Below the pieces are notes generated by a model that saw only the letters and a program-made list of their open reading frames with translations, had not been told where the DNA came from and ran no database searches. 64,000 nucleotides of DNA, from positions 496,001-560,000 of the forward strand of contig NZ_JACHGW010000002.1 in the NCBI RefSeq assembly GCF_014202505.1. Reading direction: 5' to 3'. Shown here one piece after another: positions 8,943 through 17,292 of this stretch; position 1 is the first letter of the stretch, and each line of letters starts with the position of its first letter. This DNA comes from Armatimonas rosea (GTDB taxonomy: Bacteria > Armatimonadota > Armatimonadia > Armatimonadales > Armatimonadaceae). Made by a program: the position numbers and the translations under genes.

Positions 8943-9383
8943 CTAGTACCCCCGCCGGTAGCCGTGGACTAGGGTGGCGTAGTGCACCAGCTCGCTCAGG
9001 ACAAAGCTAAGGAGCGCGAGCTGCCCGACAAAGACCACCGAGATGAGCTGCGGAAAGACGGGCGCTAGAAAGACCCCGCCGAGCACCAAGAGCCAGAGCG
9101 CGATCACGAGAGTCCAGTGGGCGCTGCGAAAGGCCCGGTTCTCAATTGCGGTGTCCCGCTCATCGCGGGGCTCCTGGCGGGTGCGTAGCGCGATGACCGT
9201 CATGTAGACCGAGATCAAGGCTATCTGTGCCAAGACAGCGGCGACAAAGGCGACCACCACACGCGGCAGAACCAGCTCGCCGCGGCTCGCGAGCTGCGCG
9301 ATAAAGGTGAAGTAGGGGACAAACACCACCCCGGTCGTGACCAGGCAGGCCCAGGCACTCTTCTCACGAAACGACATATCCAT
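8943..9383 (-). CDS. Four-helix membrane protein paired with XRE regulator
   Basis: The 146-residue product has four hydrophobic segments (about 10-31, 40-65, 88-108 and 113-133), with a charged loop ALRTRQEPRDERDTAIENRA between helices 2 and 3. That RDERD loop is typical of DUF2178-like small membrane proteins encoded beside short XRE regulators. Function of the family is unknown. The start at 9383 has GGAGG 8 nt upstream and a promoter-like TTGACA...TACATT before that. It is the first gene of a two-gene operon. Confidence 0.7.
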   Translation of the reverse strand: MDMSFREKSAWACLVTTGVVFVPYFTFIAQLASRGELVLPRVVVAFVAAVLAQIALISVYMTVIALRTRQEPRDERDTAIENRAFRSAHWTLVIALWLLVLGGVFLAPVFPQLISVVFVGQLALLSFVLSELVHYATLVHGYRRGY

Positions 9384-9391
9384 CGAAGTAA

Positions 9392-9434
9392 CCTCCGTGG
9401 ATAATGTACGGTATTTTTGACTTTATGTCAAAAA
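9392..9434 (-). promoter_or_regulatory. Promoter and palindromic operator of the XRE operon
   Basis: On the minus strand TTGACA (9431-9426) and TACATT (9408-9403) are 17 bp apart. TTTTTGAC (9414-9421) and GTCAAAAA (9427-9434) are perfect 8-bp inverted arms with a 5-bp centre and overlap the -35 box. That position suits repression by the XRE product. GGAGG lies at 9396-9392. If the -10 is correct the leader is very short, which is the weak point of this call. Confidence 0.65.
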
Positions 9435-9443
9435 TTTTTTACA

Positions 9444-10292
9444 TTAGGTCAAGAGGGCACGGAGCTTGGCGACATTCTCCCGGTGGCCCTTGTTATCGTC
9501 CACGGGGGTCTCCACGATCAGCGGCAGGCTCTCCGGGAGGCGTGGGTCCGAGAGGAAGGCGACAAAGCCCGCATCACCAATCGTCCCCTCCCCGATATGG
9601 GCGTGGTGGTCGCGCTTGCTGGCGAGTCCGAACTTGGAGTCGTTGGCGTGGATAATCTTGAGCCGGTCAAAGCCGACCGTCGCCCCGAAGCGGTCCCAGA
9701 CTCCGGTGGGATCGCCCACGAGGTCGTAGCCGGCGTCGTAGATATGGCAGGTATCCAGGCACACCACCAGGCGCTCCGGCTCGGCGACCCGGTCGATAAT
9801 GGCGGGGAAGTGCTCAAAGACTCCGCCTAGGGTCGTGCCCTTGGCCGCCGTGGTCTCCAGCGCCACGCGCACATGAAAGCCCGCAGTGGCCTGGTGCACG
9901 GTGTCCAGCGAGGCCGCAAGCTGGACGCAGCCCGCGTCCTCGCCCGCGCCCATGTGTGCACCGGGATGCGAGACCAGAAAGTCCAGCCCCAGTGCCTCGC
10001 AGCGCTCCAGCTCCGCGATAAAGGCATTGAGCGATTTCTGCCGGGTCTCGGGATCGGGCGAGGCCAGGTTGATCAGATACGAGTCGTGGGCGATCAGGGG
10101 CGCAAGCTTGGTCTCGGTGGCCTTGACCTTCCAGAGCGCAATCGCCTCGTCGGTGAGGGCCTTGGCGGCCCACTGGCGCGGGCTTGAGGTGAAAATCTGA
10201 ATCGTGTCGCAGGCGATATCGTGGCCCTCGATCAGGCCATTGTGCAGGCCACCGGCGACACCCGTGTGGGCTCCAAAGAGAAAACGAGGCAT
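9444..10292 (-). CDS. nfo: Deoxyribonuclease IV (AP endonuclease family 2)
   Basis: The 282-residue product is an EndoIV-type AP endonuclease that cleaves 5' of abasic sites in base-excision repair. Landmarks in order: FGAHTGVAGGLHNGL, IQIFTSSPRQW, FLVSHPGAHMGAGEDAG, VALETTAAKGTTLG, VVCLDTCHIYDAGYDL, IIHANDSKFGLASKRDHHAHIGEGTIG and PLIVETPVDD. These contain the His, Glu and Asp ligands of the three-zinc site. Length is normal. It is monocistronic by layout, with the alpha-galactosidase gene 18 bp upstream on the same strand. Confidence 0.96.
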   Translation of the reverse strand: MPRFLFGAHTGVAGGLHNGLIEGHDIACDTIQIFTSSPRQWAAKALTDEAIALWKVKATETKLAPLIAHDSYLINLASPDPETRQKSLNAFIAELERCEALGLDFLVSHPGAHMGAGEDAGCVQLAASLDTVHQATAGFHVRVALETTAAKGTTLGGVFEHFPAIIDRVAEPERLVVCLDTCHIYDAGYDLVGDPTGVWDRFGATVGFDRLKIIHANDSKFGLASKRDHHAHIGEGTIGDAGFVAFLSDPRLPESLPLIVETPVDDNKGHRENVAKLRALLT

Positions 10293-10310
10293 GTCCTAGA
10301 TACTACCCGA

Positions 10311-11825
10311 TCAGCCCGGACACGGAAAGGCGCTGCCCAGAAACTCGTCCCAGGTGTAGCTCCCGCACGACCAGCGGGTGGGGCTGGTGTTGCTCTGCCA
10401 GTCAAGCGGCTCGGCGGCGGCTTGCTCCATGGCGGCTCGGGTGAAGGCTTCGACCAGTGCCGCTCGCTGCTCCGGGCCGATGGCGTCCGGGTCGGCGGAG
10501 ACAAAGAGAGGCGTGCCGCTTTTGGCAAGCAAGTCCAGCCACTGCCGGTTGTGCTCCCAGGGAACGGCGCTTGTCAGCCCCACGCAGTCGGCATCGACCG
10601 CAAAGAACGTGTTGTGCTGGGGCATCCGAAACGCCAGCGTATTGACCCCCATCTTACGCGTTCGCTCCCAGTGCCTGCCGCTGGTATCGTCGCCGGTGCG
10701 CTGGAGCTCAAACAGCCCCGCCCCTAGGTGCCCGACCGTGTTGCAGCCGATGAGATAGGTATCCCCCGCGGCCTGCCGAATGGTCTGGTAGAGCCCCGTG
10801 AGCGCCTCCGCCGTGGTGACTCCCCGATTGGCAAGGTGCCAGCCATCCGCAGTCACACTCCCGCCCATCCCAAAGCCCCAGCGCCCGGTCACATCGAAGG
10901 TCGTGAAGTCGTGCTTGAGCAGCTGGTAGCCCCAGTCCGCAAGCCGCGCGATATCGGTGTGGACAAGGTCCAGCACCTCAGGGACGGTCGGGTCCAGGTA
11001 CGTCCTATCGCGCATCAACCGCCAGCTCTCCGGCGGGGCGCTGTTGAGGAGGGGACGAATCCAGATTCCAGGGCGCACGTCTTCGGACTTCATCCACGCG
11101 GCGAGGCCAGGAAGATCGGGGAACTTTGCGTTGCCCTGCTCGTAGGGGCCACCGTCGCAGCCGCTTGCCGGAAACCAGCCGGCATCGATCACGAAAAACG
11201 GGGCGTTCTCCCGGCTGGGCGAGAGCGCACGGATGAGGGCTGCGTCGCCCTTGACGGTCTCCTCGGAGATATTGCCGTAGCGGAAGTACCAGTCGTTGCC
11301 GCCATAGACCGGCTGTTTCGGAAGGCGCGGCGCGGGGCAGAGGGCGCGGCAGAAGCGGGTGGCAAAGGCAAAGGCGCTCTCACCCGGCTCCGACTCCAGG
11401 GGGATAATCCTCGCTGCCTCCAGGGTCCGCTCCCCCAGCCGGACACCCGCGCCGCCGTTTCGCACATCCAGCACGAGCGTGATTCCTGCGGCATCCACGC
11501 GCCACGACGCAAGGCTCGCGGCGCCGGTCTGCACCCCAAAGCCCCGTGTTGCCCCGGACTTGGGCTCATGAACGAGGGCGTACCACGGCAAGACGCGCTC
11601 CGCGGAGATTCCCCGCCACTCCAGGTCGCCGTAGCCCCGCTCCCAGGCATCGCCCAGCACCTGCACGCCCTCTGTCATCGGCAAGCTCCAGCGCAAGACC
11701 ACCCAACAGAGCGGCTCCGAAGACGAGATCAAGACGCGCCCATCGGTAATCACAACTTCGGCGGCGGAGTCGTTGCGGCCGGTCTCGGTGAAGACGGCAA
11801 GCTGGTCGGGGGAAGAGGACAACAT
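10311..11825 (-). CDS. Alpha-galactosidase-like glycosidase, clan GH-D (GH36/GH27 type)
   Basis: I place the start at ATG 11825 (MLSSSPDQLAVF), not the longer frame from 11945, because the added 40 residues would overlap the divergent Uma2 gene and look non-coding. The 504-residue product has an N-terminal beta domain and then FFVIDAGWFPASGCDGGP, RPGIWIRPLLNS, QLLKHDFTTFDVTGRWG (nucleophile Asp in KHDF) and ELQRTGDDTSGRHWERTRKM (acid/base Asp region). This order is that of clan D enzymes that release alpha-galactose or related residues. No signal peptide is seen. Substrate is inferred from fold only. Confidence 0.82.
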   Translation of the reverse strand: MLSSSPDQLAVFTETGRNDSAAEVVITDGRVLISSSEPLCWVVLRWSLPMTEGVQVLGDAWERGYGDLEWRGISAERVLPWYALVHEPKSGATRGFGVQTGAASLASWRVDAAGITLVLDVRNGGAGVRLGERTLEAARIIPLESEPGESAFAFATRFCRALCPAPRLPKQPVYGGNDWYFRYGNISEETVKGDAALIRALSPSRENAPFFVIDAGWFPASGCDGGPYEQGNAKFPDLPGLAAWMKSEDVRPGIWIRPLLNSAPPESWRLMRDRTYLDPTVPEVLDLVHTDIARLADWGYQLLKHDFTTFDVTGRWGFGMGGSVTADGWHLANRGVTTAEALTGLYQTIRQAAGDTYLIGCNTVGHLGAGLFELQRTGDDTSGRHWERTRKMGVNTLAFRMPQHNTFFAVDADCVGLTSAVPWEHNRQWLDLLAKSGTPLFVSADPDAIGPEQRAALVEAFTRAAMEQAAAEPLDWQSNTSPTRWSCGSYTWDEFLGSAFPCPG

Positions 11826-11881
11826 GCTCCAGAGATTCGGCCTGCCCCGCCCGATTCCCTGCCCTCTGATAAAATGACGAC

Positions 11882-12520
11882 ATGGCTGCCTCGACCCAAG
11901 CCGACCCTCTCCTCCTGCGCTTCCCCTTCGCAGGAGATGCCTCACTTCGCCTCCGTCCCGGCCTGAATATGGCGGACAACGAGGATTTCTTCCTCTTCTG
12001 TCAAGACAACGCCGAGCTCCAAATCGAGCGAACTGCGACAGGGGAACTCTCTATCGAAATGCCGACAAAATCTCTTACCAGCAAGCGCAACGCGCTCCTC
12101 ACCACCTACCTGGGCATGTGGAACCTCCAGAACGGCCTCGGCGATACCTACGAATCCAGTGGTGGCTTTATCTTGCCCAACAGCGCGGTTCGCTCCCCCG
12201 ATGCGGCCTGGATCTCCCACGAGCGGCTCGCCACCCTCACCCCCGAGCAGCGCGATGGCTTCCTGCCCCTCGCCCCGGACTTCATTGTCGAGCTGCGCTC
12301 CGAGACCGACCGGCTCCTGGCTCTCCAAGACAAGATGGAAGAGTGGCGCGACAACGGTGTCCGCCTCGGGCTACTTCTTGACCCCACCACCCGCACGGTC
12401 TACCTCTACCGCCCCGACACCGAGCCGCTCACCCTCACGGACCCTGAGGTCGTGGACTGCGCGCCGGAGCTTCCCGGCTTCGCGCTCAATGTCCGCTCGC
12501 TGTTTGAGCTGACGGTCTGA
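11882..12520 (+). CDS. Uma2 family (DUF820) putative endonuclease
   Basis: The 212-residue product is a second, divergent Uma2 protein. It reads LRLRPGLNMADNEDFFLFCQ at the front, IEMPTKSLTSKRNALLTTYL, then VRSPDAAWIS, LAPDFIVELRSETD, MEEWRDNGVRLGLLLDP and VYLYRPD. Asp in SPDAAW and the Asp and Glu in PDFIVELRSETD fit the nuclease core, and this copy follows the consensus better than the one at 3866-4471. It is divergent from the alpha-galactosidase gene, 56 bp away. The small gene at 12522 follows after one base. Confidence 0.9.
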   Translation: MAASTQADPLLLRFPFAGDASLRLRPGLNMADNEDFFLFCQDNAELQIERTATGELSIEMPTKSLTSKRNALLTTYLGMWNLQNGLGDTYESSGGFILPNSAVRSPDAAWISHERLATLTPEQRDGFLPLAPDFIVELRSETDRLLALQDKMEEWRDNGVRLGLLLDPTTRTVYLYRPDTEPLTLTDPEVVDCAPELPGFALNVRSLFELTV

Positions 12521-12521
12521 G

Positions 12522-12956
12522 ATGTCTCTCACGACAACCTACAAATTTCCGCTTCTTGGCTCTGAGCCTCCCTACAACCACCCGATCCAGTTTTCATTGC
12601 CGACATCCTGGAAAAAAGTAAAATTTGAAGCCCCCGAGCCTCATGCGTCGCTGACGCGGCACGGCTATACCTATAGTTTCAAGCACCGAAACCTTGGACT
12701 TGATGTGACTCTTATGCTGGAAACCAGTGGGCATCGTGCGCAGACACGCAAGTGGGTTCATGAGTCACAGTTAAAACTGAAACAGGGAAAGACTTGTACC
12801 CGCTGGCTCTCCGCGACGGAGATAACCGACGATGGGATTGAGCTGTACCCGTTCTACGAAGTGGGGATGGCTATTCTCTTTTGTGAGTATTCAACGAAGC
12901 ATCGGAAAGTGATGGAGCCAGTTGTCACAGAGCTGCTTCGTGGAGTGCGGTTTTAG
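12522..12956 (+). CDS. Hypothetical protein
   Basis: A 144-residue protein I do not recognise. It starts 1 bp after the Uma2 stop, so coupled translation is likely. It is mixed alpha/beta with many aromatic and basic residues, no signal peptide and no clear membrane segment. Base composition is lower in GC than the neighbours, which hints at a separate history. Its stop overlaps the stop of the convergent gene by 4 bp. Confidence 0.65.
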   Translation: MSLTTTYKFPLLGSEPPYNHPIQFSLPTSWKKVKFEAPEPHASLTRHGYTYSFKHRNLGLDVTLMLETSGHRAQTRKWVHESQLKLKQGKTCTRWLSATEITDDGIELYPFYEVGMAILFCEYSTKHRKVMEPVVTELLRGVRF

Positions 12957-13489
12957 CTGTTTTCGACCGTATACGGCGCGTAGCCGTAGTACTTGGGGCG
13001 CTTGTCGAGGCGGACATGGAGCCAAGCGACTCCCGCGCCGGCGGTGCTGAGCCAGAGTGGCGTGTCGCTGAGCTGGGCTTCGATAGTCTTTCCCATGAGC
13101 GCGAGGAGGGCGTGCTGTTGCTCCTCGGGGGCGTAGCGGACAAAGGCAGCAAGGTGGGCGTAGGTGGCGGGATGGCTGGTGGGGCAGGGGACAATCAAGG
13201 TGGAGTCGCCGCTGAGGTTGGGAAATGCGACCGCGGGCTCGGTGGGCGAGAAGTGCTCCGCAAAGGCAAGCGGGTCAGAGTCGCGCTCCAGCCAGGGGCT
13301 GTCGAGAGTCACAAACGCAAAGGGCTGGTCGAGCGTGACCCGTGTGACGGCAGGAGTCTCCCAGCGAAACGCGGTGTAGGGCTGCTCGGCGAGGAGCGTG
13401 AGAAAGTGGGTGCGAAACTCGGGGTCACGCTGCCAGAGTGTCAGTACCTCACCGTAGGATTGCTCCAGGTGACAGGGAAGGCGCTCCAT
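12953..13489 (-). CDS. Hypothetical protein, probably DUF6940 type
   Basis: The 178-residue product ends in WLSTAGAGVAWLHVRLDKRP and then KYYGYAPY, a C-terminal signature I associate with DUF6940 proteins of unknown function. The rest is soluble, with FLTLLAEQPYTAFRWETPAV near the front and a run through VAFPNLSGDSTLIVPCP. It starts immediately after the stop of the O-methyltransferase gene (zero gap), so they form one transcript. The conserved RLDKRPKYY end suggests a nucleic-acid or nucleotide contact, but that is a guess. Confidence 0.65.
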   Translation of the reverse strand: MERLPCHLEQSYGEVLTLWQRDPEFRTHFLTLLAEQPYTAFRWETPAVTRVTLDQPFAFVTLDSPWLERDSDPLAFAEHFSPTEPAVAFPNLSGDSTLIVPCPTSHPATYAHLAAFVRYAPEEQQHALLALMGKTIEAQLSDTPLWLSTAGAGVAWLHVRLDKRPKYYGYAPYTVENS

Positions 13490-14044
13490 CTACCCCTTCT
13501 TGCGCGAGAGCACGATGCCGTCGTCGATGGGCACGGCGACCGACTCTAGCTCGGGGTGGGCGAAGGCGAGCGCGAGGTACTCGGGCATCTGGGCGGCGAG
13601 GGAGATGGTGTCGTCGCCGATAATCAGGCCGTTGGTGCGGGTCAGGGGAACCGCGAGGCGCAGGTACTCGGCGTACTCGGGCTTCTCGGCATCCAGAAAG
13701 ACAAAGTCAAAGGGCGCGGAGCCCGTGAGGGTCTTGAGGGTCTGGCAGGCATCGCCCTCGATCAGCGTGATAGTGGCGGCGAGGCCCGCTCGCTCGAAGT
13801 TCTCCCGCGCCAGCGCGGCACGGCCCGGGTCGAACTCCAGGGTCACGACCTCGCCGCCATTGGCCGCCACTGCCTCGGCGAACCAGAGAGTGGAGTAGCC
13901 ATTCGACGTTCCCACCTCAAGCACACGCCTTGCGCCCATGGCCTTGAGCAGCGACGAGAGCAACACGGCGTTCTCGCGGCTGATGTTCCAGTAGGCATCC
14001 GCGGTGACTTCGAGCTCGGCGAGGAGAGAGTCGAGGTGAGACAT
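13490..14044 (-). CDS. Class I SAM-dependent O-methyltransferase
   Basis: The 184-residue product belongs to the COG4122 O-methyltransferase group. RRVLEVGTSNGYSTLWFAEA is motif I binding S-adenosylmethionine, VVTLEFDPGRAALARENF carries the acidic residue for the ribose, and FDFVFLDAEKPEYAEYL is the metal-site region. The family methylates catechols and related phenolics; substrate here is unknown. It runs directly into the DUF6940-like gene and is preceded by gtrA with a 9-bp gap. Confidence 0.88.
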   Translation of the reverse strand: MSHLDSLLAELEVTADAYWNISRENAVLLSSLLKAMGARRVLEVGTSNGYSTLWFAEAVAANGGEVVTLEFDPGRAALARENFERAGLAATITLIEGDACQTLKTLTGSAPFDFVFLDAEKPEYAEYLRLAVPLTRTNGLIIGDDTISLAAQMPEYLALAFAHPELESVAVPIDDGIVLSRKKG

Positions 14045-14053
14045 GGCGAGAGG

Positions 14054-14551
14054 TTATCCTTCTTTGAACGTGAAAAACTTGGCCGCGACAAAGTTCCAGC
14101 CTAGGACCACAAACGTGGCGCAGAGCTTGGCGGCATTGAGCGCCTGACGGGTGAAGCCTTGCGTATCGTTGGCCGCCCGGTAGAGCACGAGGTGGAGGGT
14201 CTCTTGTGGGGTGTGGTGGGCATTGGTCAGGTGCCAGTGCGCCGCCAGCACGAGCGCCAGAGTCGTGACAATCAGGTTGAGGAGCCAGCCGATCCCATTG
14301 GCGGCTAGAAACCGAGAGATCTGCTTCCCCTGGTCGCCTTGGGTGGCGCGGAAGGTCCAGCGCCGGTTCCAGTGGAAGCTATTGGCGACCCCCGCGAGAA
14401 AGGCGACCGTCAGCGCCAGGAGAGTCGAGAGCCCTACCCCCAAGAGGAAGTTGTAGATCCCAAAGTCGATGATGGTGGAGGAACCGCCCACGATACAGAA
14501 CTTGACAAGCTGTGTCAAGCCGGGGCGCTCGCGGAGGGCGTGGAGGATCAC
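14054..14551 (-). CDS. GtrA family membrane protein
   Basis: The 165-residue product starts LTQLVKFCIVGGSSTIIDFG, the N-terminal signature of GtrA proteins, with VANSFHWNRRWTFRA in the second half of the domain and four hydrophobic helices. GtrA proteins are thought to move lipid-linked sugars across the membrane or assist surface polysaccharide glycosylation. No glycosyltransferase is adjacent. The C-terminal helix is followed by KFFTFKEG. It heads the gtrA-methyltransferase-DUF6940 run. Confidence 0.85.
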   Translation of the reverse strand: MILHALRERPGLTQLVKFCIVGGSSTIIDFGIYNFLLGVGLSTLLALTVAFLAGVANSFHWNRRWTFRATQGDQGKQISRFLAANGIGWLLNLIVTTLALVLAAHWHLTNAHHTPQETLHLVLYRAANDTQGFTRQALNAAKLCATFVVLGWNFVAAKFFTFKEG

Positions 14552-14573
14552 GCCCTCAGTATAGCACCTCCGC

Positions 14574-14999
14574 TTATTGCGAGCTTCCTAGCAACGGGGG
14601 ATGGCGATCAATAAGCATCAGGAGGCGGCGCAGGTTTACAATCGCAGGCTCGTTCATCTGGAGACGTTCAACGGTTGCTCGTCCTATCGGGGTAATTCCC
14701 TCGATATGCACCTGCTCCTCATCCCAGCGGAAGTGCTCGCTCCAAGTGTCCCGACGCGGATGAAAGAGAGGGACGTTCTGATTCGTCTGAGGGTCAAGTG
14801 CCGTTAACGCAGCAGCTTTATGACTATTGCAGTTCCAGCAGCACCAGGCGAGATTTGCAAGGTCATCTGAGCCGTGCGCGGAACGAGGCTGTAAATGATC
14901 AATCGTGAACGATGCCGAGGAGTGATCGTCGGGCGCTAGACAGTACTCGCAGTGGCCATGGGCACGTTCCCGGACGGCTTGCCGTAGGCGCTCGGTCAT
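14574..14999 (-). CDS. HNH endonuclease
   Basis: The 141-residue product has a treble-clef HNH domain: HGHCEYCLAP (first Cys pair), FTIDHLQPRSAHGSDDLANL (catalytic His) and CCWNCNSHKAAA (second Cys pair and Asn/His). The C-terminal part carries LFHPRRDTWSEHF. This compact type is common in cyanobacteria and Armatimonadota. Its ATG overlaps the stop of the small upstream gene by 4 bp; the two form a conserved-looking pair. It may be a homing-type, defence or toxin nuclease. Confidence 0.9.
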   Translation of the reverse strand: MTERLRQAVRERAHGHCEYCLAPDDHSSASFTIDHLQPRSAHGSDDLANLAWCCWNCNSHKAAALTALDPQTNQNVPLFHPRRDTWSEHFRWDEEQVHIEGITPIGRATVERLQMNEPAIVNLRRLLMLIDRHPPLLGSSQ

Positions 15000-15382
15000 T
15001 CCACAACTACCGGCTCAAGATGAAGCTCTTGCTTGAGCTGTGCGAAGGGGATCTCTCGCCGCTTGGCCAGAGCAATGGCAGCTTCCAAACGCTCATTGTG
15101 CCACTCGTTAGCTTGGCGGACAACGGCAATCAGCTCCCCACGCTCCAGCTCAGTGATGGTTTCGGATTTTTGCTTTACGACGAGTGCGCGGTAGCGCACC
15201 CAGAAACTCTCTGAGAGCTCTTGTGTGGCCCGACGTAGGAGCTCCTCATCGCTCGGAGGATTCGGAGCTGTGGCGAACTTGGCCTTTACCGCCTGACGGA
15301 GAAGCTCTACGGCAGGGACACCTGTCCTGGCTTCTTCCGCTCGCAAGAGGGACTCGGTTTCCGCGGGGATGGTTAGTGCCAT
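14996..15382 (-). CDS. Small partner protein of HNH nuclease, antitoxin-like
   Basis: The 128-residue product begins MALTIPAETESLLRAEEARTG, a beta strand then helix reminiscent of ribbon-helix-helix antitoxins, and continues with SDEELLRRATQELSESFWVRYRAL and RGELIAVVRQANEWHNERLEAA. I recall similar small proteins encoded directly before HNH nucleases in cyanobacteria, but no function is established to my knowledge. The 4-bp overlap with the nuclease gene supports a functional pair. An antitoxin or DNA-targeting role is inference. Confidence 0.6.
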   Translation of the reverse strand: MALTIPAETESLLRAEEARTGVPAVELLRQAVKAKFATAPNPPSDEELLRRATQELSESFWVRYRALVVKQKSETITELERGELIAVVRQANEWHNERLEAAIALAKRREIPFAQLKQELHLEPVVVE

Positions 15383-15390
15383 GTGCGTAG

Positions 15391-16596
15391 TTATCCTGCG
15401 ACGTTTTCCAGTGCCTTCATGACGGTATTGACATCTTTATCGCCGCGCCCGGAGAGGCAGACGACGAGAATGGTGTCTTTGGAGAGGGTGGGGGCGAGCT
15501 TGCGGACATGAGCGAAGGCATGGGCGGTCTCGAGCGCGGGGAGAATCCCCTCGACACGGGAGACCCAGCCCAGCGCATCGAGCGCCTCCGTGTCTGTCAC
15601 CGCCACATACTCGGCGCGGCCTCGGAGCTTAAACGACGAGTGCTCGGGGCCGATTCCGGGGTAGTCGAGGCCCGCGCTGATGGAGTGCGCCTCCTGAATC
15701 TGCCCCCACTCGTCTTGGAGCAAGTACGTGTTGGCACCCTGGAACACCCCCGGACGGCCCATGGTGATGGTCGCGGCGTGCTTGTCGGTGTTGACTCCCG
15801 CGCCCGCCGCCTCAACCCCGACCAGCTTGACCGATGTGTCACCCGCAAAGGGGTGGAACATGCCCATGGCGTTGCTCCCGCCCCCCACACACGCGACCAC
15901 GACATCCGGGAGGCGGCCCTCGACCTCCAGCATCTGCGCCCGTGTTTCCTTGCCGATGACGCTCTGGAAGTCCCGCACGAGCGAGGGGAACGGGTGCGGC
16001 CCGACCGCGGAGCCCAGAATATAGTGCGTGTCCCGGACATTGGCGATCCAGTCCCGCATCGCCTCATTGCCGGCGTCTTTGAGGGTCGCGGTGCCGCTGG
16101 TCACGGGGCGAACCTCGGCTCCGAGCAGCTTCATGCGAAAGACATTGAGCGCCTGCCGCTCGACATCGACCGCGCCCATGTAGACAATGCAGGGAAAGCC
16201 AAACTTGGCACAGACAGTCGCCGTCGCCACGCCGTGCTGCCCCGCGCCCGTCTCGGCGATGATGCGTGGCTTGCCCATACGCCGTGCCAGCAGGATCTGC
16301 CCAATCGTGTTGTTGATCTTGTGCGCCCCGGTGTGGCAGAGATCCTCGCGCTTTAAGTAGATCTTCGCCCCGCCCAGCTCACGGGTCAGCCCCTCGGCAA
16401 ACGTGAGAGGGGTCTCCCGGCCCACAAAGTTCTTGAGGTGGTAGTGGAACTCGCGGTCGAACTCCGGGTCCGCCAGCGCGTCCTGCCACGCCTGCGCAAG
16501 CTCTTCCAGCGCGGGAATCAGGGTTTCCGGGACGTAGCGCCCCCCAAACGGGCCAAAGTGCCCGAGCTTATCGGCAGCAGAGACGAAGGTTTCCAT
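15391..16596 (-). CDS. trpB: Tryptophan synthase beta chain
   Basis: The 401-residue product is the PLP enzyme joining indole and serine. [20 protein letters not shown] opens it, [18 protein letters not shown] holds the PLP Lys93, and [15 protein letters not shown] and [15 protein letters not shown] are the substrate and phosphate-binding stretches. This is the standard TrpB1 type that partners TrpA, yet trpA is not within the window. The gene is likely monocistronic: a repeat-filled divergent region lies upstream and 8 bp separates it from the small gene downstream. Confidence 0.97.
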   Translation of the reverse strand: METFVSAADKLGHFGPFGGRYVPETLIPALEELAQAWQDALADPEFDREFHYHLKNFVGRETPLTFAEGLTRELGGAKIYLKREDLCHTGAHKINNTIGQILLARRMGKPRIIAETGAGQHGVATATVCAKFGFPCIVYMGAVDVERQALNVFRMKLLGAEVRPVTSGTATLKDAGNEAMRDWIANVRDTHYILGSAVGPHPFPSLVRDFQSVIGKETRAQMLEVEGRLPDVVVACVGGGSNAMGMFHPFAGDTSVKLVGVEAAGAGVNTDKHAATITMGRPGVFQGANTYLLQDEWGQIQEAHSISAGLDYPGIGPEHSSFKLRGRAEYVAVTDTEALDALGWVSRVEGILPALETAHAFAHVRKLAPTLSKDTILVVCLSGRGDKDVNTVMKALENVAG

Positions 16597-16611
16597 ACTC
16601 CCATTCTACCC

Positions 16612-16682
16612 GGTGCCGGGTGTCAGGGACGACACGGGCACCGCTTCGCTGCTGGCGTGCCGCCACAAAGTCGCTCCGCGAC
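16612..16682 (-). repeat. Multi-hairpin intergenic repeat, copy 1
   Basis: Reading on the minus strand: hairpin 1 GTCGC-GGA-GCGAC (16682-16670), hairpin 2 GGCG-GCA-CGCC (16664-16654) and hairpin 3 GTGTC-GTCCCT-GACAC (16635-16620). An outer stem GGTGCC/GGCACC encloses hairpin 3. It lies in the divergent region between trpB and the ankyrin gene. See copies at 17228, 25122 and 29082. Confidence 0.9.
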
Positions 16683-16726
16683 ATGTTGATGCGATAAAGT
16701 GAGCAACACATTCAAGGAGGTTGTCG

Positions 16727-17200
16727 ATGAAGTACAGCAAAGAAGTGGGTAGGATCTTGCAAGAAGGCACGCCCGATGAGGTGGCGGCGTGGCTGGAGCA
16801 TGAGGAAATCGATGTCAATGCGTCGCTGGTACCCTCTACCCCTGCACTCTCTCTGACACCACTCCGGGTGGCGCTGATGGGGAGAAACGCGCCCGTGGTG
16901 AAGCTGCTGGCAGAGCGTGGGGCAGTGGTAGACGCAGTGCCGGGCGAGGAACATGCGCCTCTGGCAAGCGCCCTTGTTGCCCAGGATGCCACAACCGCGC
17001 GGGTTCTTCTGGAAGCCGGAGTCAATCCTAACTTAGTCGTCGAGGGAGTGTTGCCCCTCGTGCTTGCTCTGGTGAAGAAAGACGAAGCGCTCGTGCGGCT
17101 CCTGGTGGAGTTTGGTGCCGACCCTGACCTCGTCTACGATCAATTCGGCACCACACCCCGGCGAATGGCAACCGCCCAAAACTGGGACATCTTCGCCTAA
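16727..17200 (+). CDS. Ankyrin-repeat protein
   Basis: I choose ATG 16727 because AAGGAGG ends at 16720, six bases before it. The 157-residue product has about four ankyrin units: one with TPLRVALMGRNAPVVKLLAE, one with APLASALVAQDATTARVLLE, and a third with LPLVLALVKKDEALVRLLVE followed by FGADPDLVYDQFGTTPRRMA. Such proteins are protein-binding scaffolds and no partner is visible. No signal peptide. The gene is isolated between two copies of the multi-hairpin repeat. Confidence 0.85.
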   Translation: MKYSKEVGRILQEGTPDEVAAWLEHEEIDVNASLVPSTPALSLTPLRVALMGRNAPVVKLLAERGAVVDAVPGEEHAPLASALVAQDATTARVLLEAGVNPNLVVEGVLPLVLALVKKDEALVRLLVEFGADPDLVYDQFGTTPRRMATAQNWDIFA

Positions 17201-17227
17201 CCCCACTCCTACTACTCCCACTCCCCT

Positions 17228-17292
17228 GTCGCGGAGCGACTTTGCGGCGCCCCGCGCCAGAAGCGCAGCGGAGCCCGCGTCGTTCATGACGC
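17228..17292 (+). repeat. Multi-hairpin intergenic repeat, copy 2
   Basis: Hairpin 1 GTCGC-GGA-GCGAC (17228-17240), hairpin 2 GGCGC-CCC-GCGCC (17246-17258) and hairpin 3 GCGTC-GTTCAT-GACGC (17277-17292). It lies between the convergent ankyrin and kptA genes, and its last hairpin contains the kptA stop codon at 17284-17286. Confidence 0.9.
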
